Of a stretch of DNA of 27,604 nt, positions 1 through 6,590 are shown in pieces. The DNA is from Eubacterium sp. CAG:252 (GTDB lineage: Bacteria > Bacillota > Clostridia > Lachnospirales > Lachnospiraceae), in contig FR886287.1 of assembly GCA_000436535.1 (NCBI GenBank), positions 1-27,604 on the forward strand. The letters run 5' to 3'. Under the pieces are notes generated by a model. The model saw only the letters and a list, made by a program, of their open reading frames with translations. It searched no databases and was not told where the DNA came from. The translations under genes were made by a program, and so were the position numbers. Position 1 is the stretch's first letter; the number at the start of each line of letters is the position of its first letter.

Positions 1-645
1 ATCAAGGTTGTTGATTGTGTGCTCAAGTCTGTTCTGAATAGCACCAAGCTTAGATCTCTGTGTAGATACTGACTCAATAGCCTTCTGAATACTGCTCATA
101 GCTGTACCAGCTAATGCATTACTAGTTACCTTAAGACCAGATACACCGATAGAAGCAGCATTCATCTTTGATATAGAAATGCTGATTGTCTGTCCCTTTA
201 ATGATCCAACCTGAAGATCACCTTTGAATGAGCCATCAAGAAGATTCATTGTATTGAACTGTGTTGTTGACTGAATTCTGTTGATTTCAGATGTTAACTG
301 ATCCATCTCTGCTGAGATAGCTGTTCTATCAACTGATGTATTAGTATCACTGGCTGCCTGTGTAGCAAGTTCATTCATTCTCTGAAGAATAGAATGTGTC
401 TCATTAAGAGCACCTTCAGCTACCTGAATAAGTGAAATACCATCCTGTGCATTAGATGAAGCTTTGTTAAGACCTCTAATCTGGCTTCTCATCTTTTCTG
501 AAATTGAAAGACCAGCTGCATCATCACCAGCTCTGTTAATTCTATAACCTGATGATAACTTTTCTGTAGACTTCTGTAATGAGCTTGTAATAGTGCCCAT
601 CTGTCTGTTAGTGTTCATTGCTGAAAGATTGTGTTGTACTACCAT
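1..645 (-). CDS. hag: Flagellin (FliC/Hag), 3' end outside window
   Basis: Filament subunit, exported by the flagellar type III system and polymerised beyond the hook. The 215 visible codons begin MVVQHNLSAMNTNRQMG, the classic flagellin D0 start, and continue through D1 (SSGYRINRAGDDAAGLSISE, residues 31-50). After only about 50 residues (140-185) they pass straight into the C-terminal D1/D0 pattern (SSIQKAIESVSTQRSKLGAI, 184-203). The reading frame is still open at base 1, so the last few dozen residues are missing. The hypervariable D2/D3 domains are essentially absent, so the full protein is probably about 270 aa. The segment ILQRMNELATQAA (87-98) occupies the position of the TLR5-binding helix. 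The start is set by AAGGAGGAAA ending 5 nt before the ATG. The gene has its own SigD promoter and a CsrA-type leader, and is the last flagellar gene of the block. Confidence 0.97.
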   Translation of the reverse strand, partial: MVVQHNLSAMNTNRQMGTITSSLQKSTEKLSSGYRINRAGDDAAGLSISEKMRSQIRGLNKASSNAQDGISLIQVAEGALNETHSILQRMNELATQAASDTNTSVDRTAISAEMDQLTSEINRIQSTTQFNTMNLLDGSFKGDLQVGSLKGQTISISISKMNAASIGVSGLKVTSNALAGTAMSSIQKAIESVSTQRSKLGAIQNRLEHTINNLD

Positions 646-650
646 AATAG

Positions 651-715
651 TTTCCTCCTTGAATTCTTGGTGGCTTCCTTGCCACCCATTAATTTTGTTT
701 CAGGATTATCTCCTG
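651..715 (-). promoter_or_regulatory. hag 5' leader with predicted CsrA sites
   Basis: Read on the minus strand, the leader holds a hairpin GGTGGC-AAGGAA-GCCACC (686-669) whose loop presents GGA. The Shine-Dalgarno AAGGAGGA (660-653) follows, with its first GGA 20 nt downstream of the loop GGA. A second small hairpin, CAGGA-GATAA-TCCTG (715-701), lies near the predicted 5' end. Bacillus subtilis hag is known to be repressed by CsrA bound at two such sites, one overlapping the Shine-Dalgarno, with FliW as antagonist; fliW and csrA lie in this same window. The structure is seen in the sequence; CsrA binding is inferred. Confidence 0.72.
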
Positions 716-724
716 TTATTTATT

Positions 725-752
725 ATATCGGACATTCAGTCATTAACTTTAG
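725..752 (-). promoter_or_regulatory. SigD (sigma-28) promoter of hag
   Basis: On the minus strand CTAAA (752-748), a 16-nt spacer and CCGATAT (731-725) match the Bacillus SigD consensus at every listed position. Transcription should begin near 718-720, giving a leader of about 75 nt before the hag ATG at 645. Confidence 0.9.
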
Positions 753-786
753 TCCTAATATAAACTAATTTATAAAAAATATCAGG

Positions 787-1263
787 CTATTTTTTCTTAT
801 CCATAAACTGAGGTTCATTACTTACTCTGCTCATATTCTGATAATACTTATTAGCCATACTCACACTGCGCTTGGCAGTCTTTGTTTCCTCTCTGAGCTG
901 ACGAAACTTTCTTTCTATCTGTACCTTGTTCCTTGATTCCTGTGCCTGTATAGTTGCACTTAATGACGATACTTCCCTGATAAGCTCCTGAAGTCTTTGT
1001 ATGTCATTCTTATAGTTCTGCTTATACATCTGGATATCATCCCTGACTCTGTCATATACCGACTGAAATCCTTCATCCAGTGAATTCAGAATATCTATAC
1101 ACGCTGACTTTTCTTCCATATTCTTCTGAAATATATCGCCATCAAATTCTTTTTCCTGAAGAATATTCTCCTGTTGAATATTATAATCAACTATATCTTG
1201 TAAGACTTTTTTCTTCTTTTCAAGACTATCTATCATTATCTGAAGATAATTCTTTGTTTCCAT
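787..1263 (-). CDS. FliT-like flagellar export chaperone (coiled coil)
   Basis: A 158-residue, highly charged and mostly helical protein (METKNYLQIMIDSLEKKKKV at the start, KKK at the end) without transmembrane or signal segments. It is encoded 58 nt after fliS and directly before hag, the usual place of small FliT-type chaperones that bind FliD or other late export substrates. I recognise no diagnostic motif; the assignment rests on size, helical character and position, and a general coiled-coil flagellar protein is the alternative. Translation probably starts at the ATG at 1263: GAGG lies 6 nt upstream of it, whereas the in-frame ATG at 1269 overlaps that GAGG. The stop codon is TAG. Confidence 0.6.
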   Translation of the reverse strand: METKNYLQIMIDSLEKKKKVLQDIVDYNIQQENILQEKEFDGDIFQKNMEEKSACIDILNSLDEGFQSVYDRVRDDIQMYKQNYKNDIQRLQELIREVSSLSATIQAQESRNKVQIERKFRQLREETKTAKRSVSMANKYYQNMSRVSNEPQFMDKKK

Positions 1264-1321
1264 ATGCATCCTCAACTTTGAAATCTATAACTGCTGTTAT
1301 AAGCAAGCTTACACCGGATAA

Positions 1322-1702
1322 TTACTTACTTCCTGCGCGCTTCATAACTTCTTTCCAGGTATCACGCATACCTCTTAACTCATTAGTCGCCTGCTCAAGA
1401 ATCTCTAAGTCTTTTCTCATATTGGCATCAACTAATAATCCATATATATACTTATAAAGCTTATCAAAATCTTCTGCTACAGGATACTTATGGTTAAGTG
1501 TTGCCTGAAATTCTTCTATAATCATCTCTGCCTTAACAATATTCGTGTGAGCCTTTTCCATATCATTCTTCTCTATCGCAACTGCTGCTATATTACAAAA
1601 CTTAATAGCTCCCTCATAAAGTAAAAGCGTAAGTTCTGCTGGTGATGCAGTTAATACCTTATTGCGATTATACTGTTGAGCCATATTCTGATTATATATC
1701 AT
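1322..1702 (-). CDS. fliS: Flagellar export chaperone FliS
   Basis: Cytosolic chaperone that wraps the C-terminal D0 region of flagellin and stops it polymerising before export. The 126-aa length is typical. Family features are visible: the N-terminal YNQNMAQQYNRNKVLTASPAEL, in which the Tyr/Gln-rich start precedes helix 1, then LLLYEGAIKFCNIA (helix 1, about residues 27-40) and the helical-bundle end LRGMRDTWKEVMKR. The start is supported by CAGGAGAGG 8 nt upstream. It lies downstream of fliD across an unusually long 268-nt AT-rich gap that contains a large inverted repeat, and upstream of the FliT-like gene. Confidence 0.95.
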   Translation of the reverse strand: MIYNQNMAQQYNRNKVLTASPAELTLLLYEGAIKFCNIAAVAIEKNDMEKAHTNIVKAEMIIEEFQATLNHKYPVAEDFDKLYKYIYGLLVDANMRKDLEILEQATNELRGMRDTWKEVMKRAGSK

Positions 1703-1746
1703 AACTTATCCTCTCCTGATGTTCATACATCCTTGTATTTATCAAT

Positions 1747-1818
1747 ATTGTGTGCATTACATATAATACTTATGTTTATTACATGTGATATGTTAAATTA
1801 TATGCAATGCAACACAAT
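1747..1818 (-). repeat. Long inverted repeat between fliD and fliS
   Basis: A 21-nt arm (1747-1767) and a 22-nt arm (1797-1818) are near-perfect inverted copies separated by 29 nt. As minus-strand RNA, 21 base pairs form with a single bulged U and one G-U pair. No T-run follows, so it is not a standard terminator. The same gap also holds a smaller inverted pair, GGTAAT (1841-1846) and ATTACC (1858-1863). No promoter is convincing in the 1703-1970 gap. An RNA-processing site or attenuator before fliS is a reasonable guess. Confidence 0.7.
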
Positions 1819-1970
1819 GTAACATAAACGAATCATTCTAGGTAATATTATACATTAATTACCAATAAATTCAATAATATTATTATATATTTACTTATAT
1901 TTTCATGTATATTTTTATATATGATGTTAAGGTTCAAATATATTTGTCCCCAAAGCTTTTATCGATATTA

Positions 1971-4157
1971 TCAGCTTCCAAAAAGTCCCGACATAGAAGA
2001 TGACTGCGAATTGAGCTTAGCAAGTGCTGACTCCATAGCTGAGAACTTACTATAGTAGTAATCTTCCCATGTTGATACCTTTGATTCAGCATCACTTATC
2101 TTTGTGTTGTATTCTGAATACTGTGTATTCATCTGCTTATCATTGTAAATCGTGTATGCACTGCTTACAGATGATGATGCCATCTTGTTACCAAGATCTG
2201 TATATAACTTGGTACATAACTGTGAGAAGAACGAAACTACTGTCTCAGGATCACTTGCAATAGCTGCTCTTAGCTTATCTTCGTTTCCTGATGTAGTTGT
2301 ATCATCTTTATCACCATCTATATGGTACACACCCTTTTCGTTCTCGCCTGATGCGAAATATCCGAGTGTTGATATACCAAAGCTTGACAGCGCATAGCTC
2401 TTGCCATTAATAATAAATGATGACGCCATATCATTCTTTAATGTATTGGCAACACTGTTTAGTGTATCATCTTTTCTAAGAAGCGAATCCTTAATCTTTG
2501 TCTCCCACTTCTCAACCTCTGTATCAGACATAGCATCCTTTTCTTCATCTGTTAAAGGTTCATATCCCTTAGAGCTGTCTGCGTTATAAGCCTCATCCAT
2601 AGACTTGATAAGCTTGTTGTACTCTGTGAACATGTCCTTAATAGACTTATATATAGCATCTACATCTGTGTCCGTTGTTATGGTAACTGATTCATCGCCA
2701 TTTGTTTTTGCTGTGGCCTGAATTGTAAGACCATTGATAGAGAATGTACTTGTATTGCTAGTGAATTTAGCACCATTAAGTTCTATCTCAGAATCCTGAC
2801 CTGATATTCTTACCGCTCCGTTTGACGATGCATATGATGACATCTTATTGTACATTTCATAACTATTTTTTGCTTTATTTTGATATTGACTAGTAATATC
2901 ATTCTTTATTTTTTCATTTCTATTTTTAACTTCTGCATCTATAGCTGCTTTTTTATCGCCTGTTTCTGTACTACTTACGGCTGTTACAGTTTCATTACCT
3001 TCCGCATCAGTATTTATATTAACATATTTTTCATATAATGATTTATCTGTATCATTTGCAGTTTTATAGTCTTCTATTTCCTTACTCAAGCTGTCCGTTG
3101 CTGATTTCAACTCATTATACTTCTTCTTTTCTTCTTCATCCTTTATAAGATTTATATCGAATTTTCCGTCAGTTTGATATTTATCCTCATAATTTTTCGA
3201 AAGTTCCTCTTTATTATGATTCAGCATTCCTTCAGCCTGCTTCAACGCTGTATCACCATACTTTGTTTCAAAAGTATCATTATCAGGATTGAACTTTATA
3301 TCAAATGCTTTAATTTTGGCAACTGTCTGATTATATTTATCTAACATTTCCTTAGCAACAGTATCAAAATCAGTTTTCTGACTTTCATATGCTGAATCAA
3401 TTATATCTTGTAATTTTTGAGCATATGTACCATCCGAATTATAATAACCTGCCCACTTTTCATACTCAGCTATTTCTGGTGAATTAACTTCAGCACCATC
3501 TACAGTTGACTTTGATGTATATAATCCAAGTTGCTGAAGCGAACTCATACCATCCGTATCATTCGCCACAAGTGTAAAATCACCTTTTTCCCCTGACGTC
3601 TTCGAACTAATAAAGAACCTCTGGTTATTCTCATCAAAGCTAGCCTGTACACCAGCATCCTTTAACTTTACAACGAACTGGTTAACAGTCATATCCTCTG
3701 TCAGTTCTATAGTAGTACTCTTACCATCCACTGAGAGAGTAACACTTCCCTGTGATGTGCTTCCTGTTATGTCAGACAACTTAGATGAACCTGTAATATT
3801 AGCTTTGCCATCCTTCACTGTACCACCAGTAAGATAACCTGATGATGCAAGCTTCTTTACCTTAAGGCTCTGTGTACCTGCAACCGCACTTGAGCTTGCT
3901 GTTACTGTAGCTACTGTTGAATTAGATACTGTTGACTTCTTAAGGCTGTATGCGTTAGATAATCTTCCTGCTGACAGCTTTCCACTATAGAAGCTATATA
4001 TACTTGTATTCATAGTCTTCCATTTTTCCTGCTTCCATGAAAGCTTTGTCTGTGCTTTGACAAGATTATCTTTTTTTAGCTTATATCCTGATACAAGTGC
4101 AGATACAAGTGTCTCTGTATCCATACCTGAAACCATACCTGATAATCTGATTGGCAT
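1971..4157 (-). CDS. fliD: Flagellar filament cap / hook-associated protein 2 (FliD)
   Basis: Caps the growing filament and folds incoming flagellin. The N-terminus MPIRLSGMVSGMDTETLVSA is the standard FliD start, with GMDTE at 11-15. The C-terminus is the coiled helix STWEDYYYSKFSAMESALAK followed by LNSQSSSMSGLFGS. The protein is 728 aa, much longer than the roughly 450-500 of well-studied homologues. Residues about 226-448 form an extra Lys/Glu/Asp-rich, probably helical insertion whose codons look more AT-rich than the flanks. An upstream in-frame ATG at 4223 lies inside flaG; the ATG at 4157 is preferred because AAGGAAGG lies 6 nt before it and the family start matches. It follows flaG by 26 nt and is probably co-transcribed. 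Confidence 0.95.
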   Translation of the reverse strand: MPIRLSGMVSGMDTETLVSALVSGYKLKKDNLVKAQTKLSWKQEKWKTMNTSIYSFYSGKLSAGRLSNAYSLKKSTVSNSTVATVTASSSAVAGTQSLKVKKLASSGYLTGGTVKDGKANITGSSKLSDITGSTSQGSVTLSVDGKSTTIELTEDMTVNQFVVKLKDAGVQASFDENNQRFFISSKTSGEKGDFTLVANDTDGMSSLQQLGLYTSKSTVDGAEVNSPEIAEYEKWAGYYNSDGTYAQKLQDIIDSAYESQKTDFDTVAKEMLDKYNQTVAKIKAFDIKFNPDNDTFETKYGDTALKQAEGMLNHNKEELSKNYEDKYQTDGKFDINLIKDEEEKKKYNELKSATDSLSKEIEDYKTANDTDKSLYEKYVNINTDAEGNETVTAVSSTETGDKKAAIDAEVKNRNEKIKNDITSQYQNKAKNSYEMYNKMSSYASSNGAVRISGQDSEIELNGAKFTSNTSTFSINGLTIQATAKTNGDESVTITTDTDVDAIYKSIKDMFTEYNKLIKSMDEAYNADSSKGYEPLTDEEKDAMSDTEVEKWETKIKDSLLRKDDTLNSVANTLKNDMASSFIINGKSYALSSFGISTLGYFASGENEKGVYHIDGDKDDTTTSGNEDKLRAAIASDPETVVSFFSQLCTKLYTDLGNKMASSSVSSAYTIYNDKQMNTQYSEYNTKISDAESKVSTWEDYYYSKFSAMESALAKLNSQSSSMSGLFGS

Positions 4158-4183
4158 ATTATCCTTCCTTTCCCATTCGGTCG

Positions 4184-4642
4184 TTATCTCTTCTCGTCCA
4201 CCATGATACCCGCAAGCTCCCATGCCTTAGCAAGCATCTCAAGTGCCTTTTCTGATGGTATCTCCTTGATAACTTCATCTGTATCCTTATCCTTAATCTT
4301 AATCGTAATACGGTTAGTTGGCTCGTTGTATCCGAACTCTGCTACTGTATTATGATTGATAACCTTCTGGATATCTTTAAGCTTCTGCATAGAAGCTTCT
4401 TTCTGTTCTTCCTGCTGCTTAAAGCTTGATTCCGCACCACTGTTGCCATTGTTACTGCTGTTGCTGTCTGCATTAGCTTTCTGTGATGTACTCACCTGCA
4501 TAACTGCAGCTATATGTGCTGCGCTGTTTACTGAATCCTGTGAATTATTAGTTTCTGGTGCTGCACTAACCTTGTTAACCTGTGCAGCCTGCGTTGCCTG
4601 GCTCTGATAAGCTGCCTGGCCACTTATCTTCTCAATTCCCAT
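4184..4642 (-). CDS. flaG: FlaG family flagellar protein
   Basis: A small 152-aa flagellar protein; FlaG is associated with filament-length control, with no known enzymatic role. The first 80 residues are Ser/Asn/Gln/Ala-rich low complexity. The C-terminal FlaG domain (about 85-150) shows LKDIQKVINHNTVAEFGY, then NRITIKIKDKDTDEVIKEIP and the final helix SEKALEMLAKAWELAGIMVD. That layout of charged helix, beta pair with a D-x-x-T-x-E-V-I-x-E-I-P-like stretch and short helix is typical. A strong GGAGGTG lies 7 nt before the ATG. It is the first gene of the flaG-fliD unit and has a SigD-like -10 element about 140 nt upstream. Confidence 0.92.
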   Translation of the reverse strand: MGIEKISGQAAYQSQATQAAQVNKVSAAPETNNSQDSVNSAAHIAAVMQVSTSQKANADSNSSNNGNSGAESSFKQQEEQKEASMQKLKDIQKVINHNTVAEFGYNEPTNRITIKIKDKDTDEVIKEIPSEKALEMLAKAWELAGIMVDEKR

Positions 4643-4782
4643 TATCTTTCACCTCCGTGTGCGTATACATATACGAGTGACAGCTTTTCCACATCACCCA
4701 TACAATCGTCGTAATATATCAAACCTTATGCCTTGCCAAGAAATCCTTTTCTTTGCATACTGGTCATTAGTTTCTATTTCTT

Positions 4783-4810
4783 ATATCGGCAATACATGTA
4801 AAAATATAAT
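4783..4810 (-). promoter_or_regulatory. Possible SigD promoter of flaG-fliD
   Basis: A perfect sigma-28-type -10 element, GCCGATAT (4790-4783, minus strand), lies about 140 nt before the flaG ATG. The expected -35 position (4810-4806) reads ATTAT, a poor match to CTAAA. The -10 quality and the downstream late-flagellar genes support it; the weak -35 limits confidence. It lies in the 230-nt gap between fic and flaG, in which I see nothing else. Confidence 0.55.
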
Positions 4811-4872
4811 ACCTGCCTTTAAAGATGTTAGCATCAAAAAATATTTATCTCTGACTATTGCCTCTCTATATC

Positions 4873-5478
4873 TTATAGTTCCTCTGCCTTATATATTGCA
4901 TAGCCTTCATAATAATAGCTGTGGTCTATGCCCTTCATATATACTTCGCGATCATCAACTTTATCTGTCAATGCCTTTTTTAAAATGTATTTTATTTCTA
5001 TATCTTTAACCGGGCTTCTTTCCATTGCCATGAGATAATCTTCTTTGTCAACACTGCTCCAGTCTACAACCATATTCAGCTCTTTTTTAAGCATTAAGTC
5101 CAGCCATATTCTGGTGCTTCGTCCATTCCCCTCACGGAACGGATGAGCTATATTCATTTCGACATATTTCTCTACTATTTCATCAAATGTTGATTGCGGC
5201 ATTTTCTCCACATTTTCAAGAGCAGCCTTTAAATACATGACTGGTGCAAATCGAAAATTTCCTTTTGAAATATTTACAGTTCTTATCTCTCCTGCAAAAT
5301 CATATATCTCTTCAAACAAATACCTATGGATTGCTGAAAGCATCTTGAATGTTCCAGCTTCATACTTATCCAGATATCCATTTTCAAACAGCTGAGCAGC
5401 TTTTTTCTTACTTACCTTTTCTTCCATTCTTGCAAGCTCTGTAGAATCTGTGATATTTAATTTATTATCCAGTGCCAT
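4873..5478 (-). CDS. Fic family protein (class III type, predicted AMP transferase)
   Basis: Fic proteins usually transfer AMP from ATP to a Tyr/Ser/Thr hydroxyl of a target protein. The 201-aa protein has the complete active-site motif HPFREGNGRSTR (112-123) with catalytic His112, acidic Glu116 and the phosphate-binding GNGR. Its C-terminus carries SYYYEG (187-192), which fits the inhibitory (S/T)xxxE(G/N) motif that class III Fic proteins hold in their own C-terminal helix, so it is probably self-inhibited and needs no separate antitoxin. None is seen beside it. Start ATG 5478 has AGGAAAGG 6 nt upstream. The gene sits alone between the csrA terminator and flaG, inside an otherwise purely flagellar block. 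The target is unknown. Confidence 0.9.
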   Translation of the reverse strand: MALDNKLNITDSTELARMEEKVSKKKAAQLFENGYLDKYEAGTFKMLSAIHRYLFEEIYDFAGEIRTVNISKGNFRFAPVMYLKAALENVEKMPQSTFDEIVEKYVEMNIAHPFREGNGRSTRIWLDLMLKKELNMVVDWSSVDKEDYLMAMERSPVKDIEIKYILKKALTDKVDDREVYMKGIDHSYYYEGYAIYKAEEL

Positions 5479-5510
5479 ATTAAGCCTTTCCTAAGCAAAT
5501 ATTTTTATAG

Positions 5511-5539
5511 CGTATAGAATTGCATGAATTGCGTGGCAA
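5511..5539 (-). promoter_or_regulatory. Possible sigma-A promoter of fic
   Basis: TTGCCA (5539-5534), a 17-nt spacer and TATACG (5516-5511) on the minus strand, about 33 nt before the fic ATG. The -35 matches 5 of 6 consensus positions and the -10 4 of 6. It lies after the csrA terminator, where a new promoter would be needed. Confidence 0.35.
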
Positions 5540-5606
5540 TATAGTAATCCTGATACATCAGTTAAGAGCAAAACACCTTTGTGTCCTAACATCGTTTTAT
5601 AAAATA

Positions 5607-5641
5607 ATAAGCACAAAAGTCCATCTGCTTTTTGTGCTTAT
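5607..5641 (-). terminator. Intrinsic terminator after csrA
   Basis: A perfect 12-bp stem, ATAAGCACAAAA paired with TTTTGTGCTTAT, with an 11-nt loop, starting 8 nt after the csrA stop and followed on the minus strand by TATTTTAT. The plus strand is also T-rich after the stem, so it could act both ways, but no plus-strand gene reads into it. It marks the end of the flgM-to-csrA operon. Confidence 0.85.
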
Positions 5642-5649
5642 CTATCTTT

Positions 5650-5892
5650 TTATTTTTCCTGTTTATCCTGCTTCTTAAACAAGTTATTAAGTGCAGCCAC
5701 ATCTATATTCTGTGAGGCTGCTTCTTTATTAGCATCCTTTATCTGCACATATACTTCTTTTCTATATATAGGAACAGACTTTGGAGCAGTAATTCCAAGC
5801 TTTACCTGATCGCCTTTTATCTCGATAACAGTAATCTCTATATCATCATTGATGATGATTGCTTCATCTTTTTTTCTTGATAACGCCAGCAT
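5650..5892 (-). CDS. csrA: Carbon storage regulator / translational repressor CsrA
   Basis: Dimeric RNA-binding protein that recognises GGA in hairpin loops and blocks ribosome access. The 80-aa sequence starts MLALSRKKDEAIII and contains the core VKLGITAPKSVPIYRKEVY. Arg6 and Arg44, positions needed for RNA contact in the family, are present. The C-terminal extension (about residues 55-80) is longer than in gamma-proteobacteria and fits the Gram-positive form that FliW binds. The true start is the ATG at 5892, preceded by AGGGTGA; upstream in-frame codons lie within fliW. The fliW stop TAG and this ATG are separated by one base (TAGTATG), which implies translational coupling. Its likely target is the hag leader at 651-686. 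Confidence 0.97.
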   Translation of the reverse strand: MLALSRKKDEAIIINDDIEITVIEIKGDQVKLGITAPKSVPIYRKEVYVQIKDANKEAASQNIDVAALNNLFKKQDKQEK

Positions 5893-5893
5893 A

Positions 5894-6352
5894 CTACTCA
5901 CCCTGCCTTTCCTTAAGTATATTGTATATAGGATATTTGACAGCATAATCTTCATTGTCAGCTATAAGCTGTACACCCTTTAATGTGTCCGCATTGACTA
6001 TAATAGGTGCCTTAAGATTAATTGTCATCTTAGTAAGGTCTTCTGGTACTGTAACTGTACAGAATACTGCGAGGTTAGCGTTCTTAATATCTCCACCAAG
6101 GTTATTAAGAACTTCATCCTCAACTACAGGGTCATATCCCTTCATGATATACTCAGGCTTCATAACCGGAAGTGCCAGAGCCGACTCATCAAGTGACTGA
6201 AGCCACATAATAGCAGCCTCATCGCCCTTATCCACATCATATATCAGTGTGAATTGCTTACAATACTCGAAGCCTATTATTCCAAGGTCAAATGTAATTA
6301 TCTTATTATCATCAATATCTACAGTCCCAAACCACTTAGTGTTAACCTGCAT
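5894..6352 (-). CDS. fliW: Flagellar assembly factor FliW
   Basis: Partner-switching protein: FliW binds either flagellin or CsrA, so when flagellin is exported free FliW removes CsrA from hag mRNA. The 152-aa sequence has the family pattern: MQVNTKWFGTVDIDDNKIIT at the start, LGIIGFEYCKQFTLI, and the late block NLKAPIIVNADTLKGVQLI. The start at 6352 follows a strong AAGGAGG 6 nt upstream; further upstream in-frame codons would read through a repeated leader and are rejected. It lies between flgL and csrA with a 238-nt leader, which holds a duplicated Shine-Dalgarno-like segment and the structured repeat at 6450-6588. Confidence 0.96.
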   Translation of the reverse strand: MQVNTKWFGTVDIDDNKIITFDLGIIGFEYCKQFTLIYDVDKGDEAAIMWLQSLDESALALPVMKPEYIMKGYDPVVEDEVLNNLGGDIKNANLAVFCTVTVPEDLTKMTINLKAPIIVNADTLKGVQLIADNEDYAVKYPIYNILKERQGE

Positions 6353-6357
6353 ATATA

Positions 6358-6429
6358 CCTCCTTGTTTTTGCGAAGCAAAAATCCGAACCCCTCTGGTGA
6401 GGAGAGGTATATTTGCCTCCTTGTTTTTG
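6358..6429 (-). promoter_or_regulatory. fliW leader with duplicated Shine-Dalgarno segment
   Basis: The 14-nt sequence CAAAAACAAGGAGG occurs twice on the minus strand (6429-6416 and 6371-6358), 58 nt apart. The downstream copy is the fliW Shine-Dalgarno. Between them CCTCT can pair with AGAGG, or the first GAGG can pair with the same CCTC, so two helices compete. TTTTTGC-TTC-GCAAAAA also forms directly before the second copy. The segment has three GGA motifs, so CsrA autoregulation is possible. No ORF beginning with a start codon follows the first copy. Confidence 0.55.
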
Positions 6430-6449
6430 TGAAACAGTTTTCTACTCCG

Positions 6450-6588
6450 CCGTACAAGTCAAAGAAAGCTAACTGCTTTCTTTAACTGTCGGTCGTTCGT
6501 CCTATCAGGCAAAAGCCTTACAAATAACTTTGTGCAAGCGCTGTTCTTTATCAGGCTTTTGTCTGGCACTGCTCGTTGCTTACACACA
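6450..6588. repeat. Cloverleaf-like structured repeat, copy 1
   Basis: Shares its arrangement and several blocks with 25889-26024: CTGTCGG, CCTATCAG, CAAAAG, TTTGTGC, AAGCGCT, GTCTGGCAC and GCTTACACACA, in the same order and orientation. Arm 1 is a 9-bp hairpin (6461-6469 with 6475-6483). Arm 3 is closed by 13 pairs, including one G-T pair (6506-6518 with 6553-6565). Arm 2 (about 6491-6502) and the outer stem are weaker than in copy 2. It fills the gap between the flgL stop and the fliW leader. I see no convincing gene or terminator T-run in it. Confidence 0.75.
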
Positions 6589-6590
6589 TT

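Noticed and set aside
1703..1970. SigD promoter before fliS
   Set aside because: The only candidate -10 (ATCGATAA near 1960) overlaps the fliD end and lacks a TAAA-type -35 at 15-16 nt.
4158..4223. Upstream in-frame start for fliD inside flaG
   Set aside because: It would add 22 residues unlike any FliD start, while the ATG at 4157 has a strong ribosome site and the family N-terminus.
6358..6429. Direct repeats as a target-site duplication from insertion of the structured repeat
   Set aside because: The two copies do not flank the element; both lie on one side of it, 44 nt apart.
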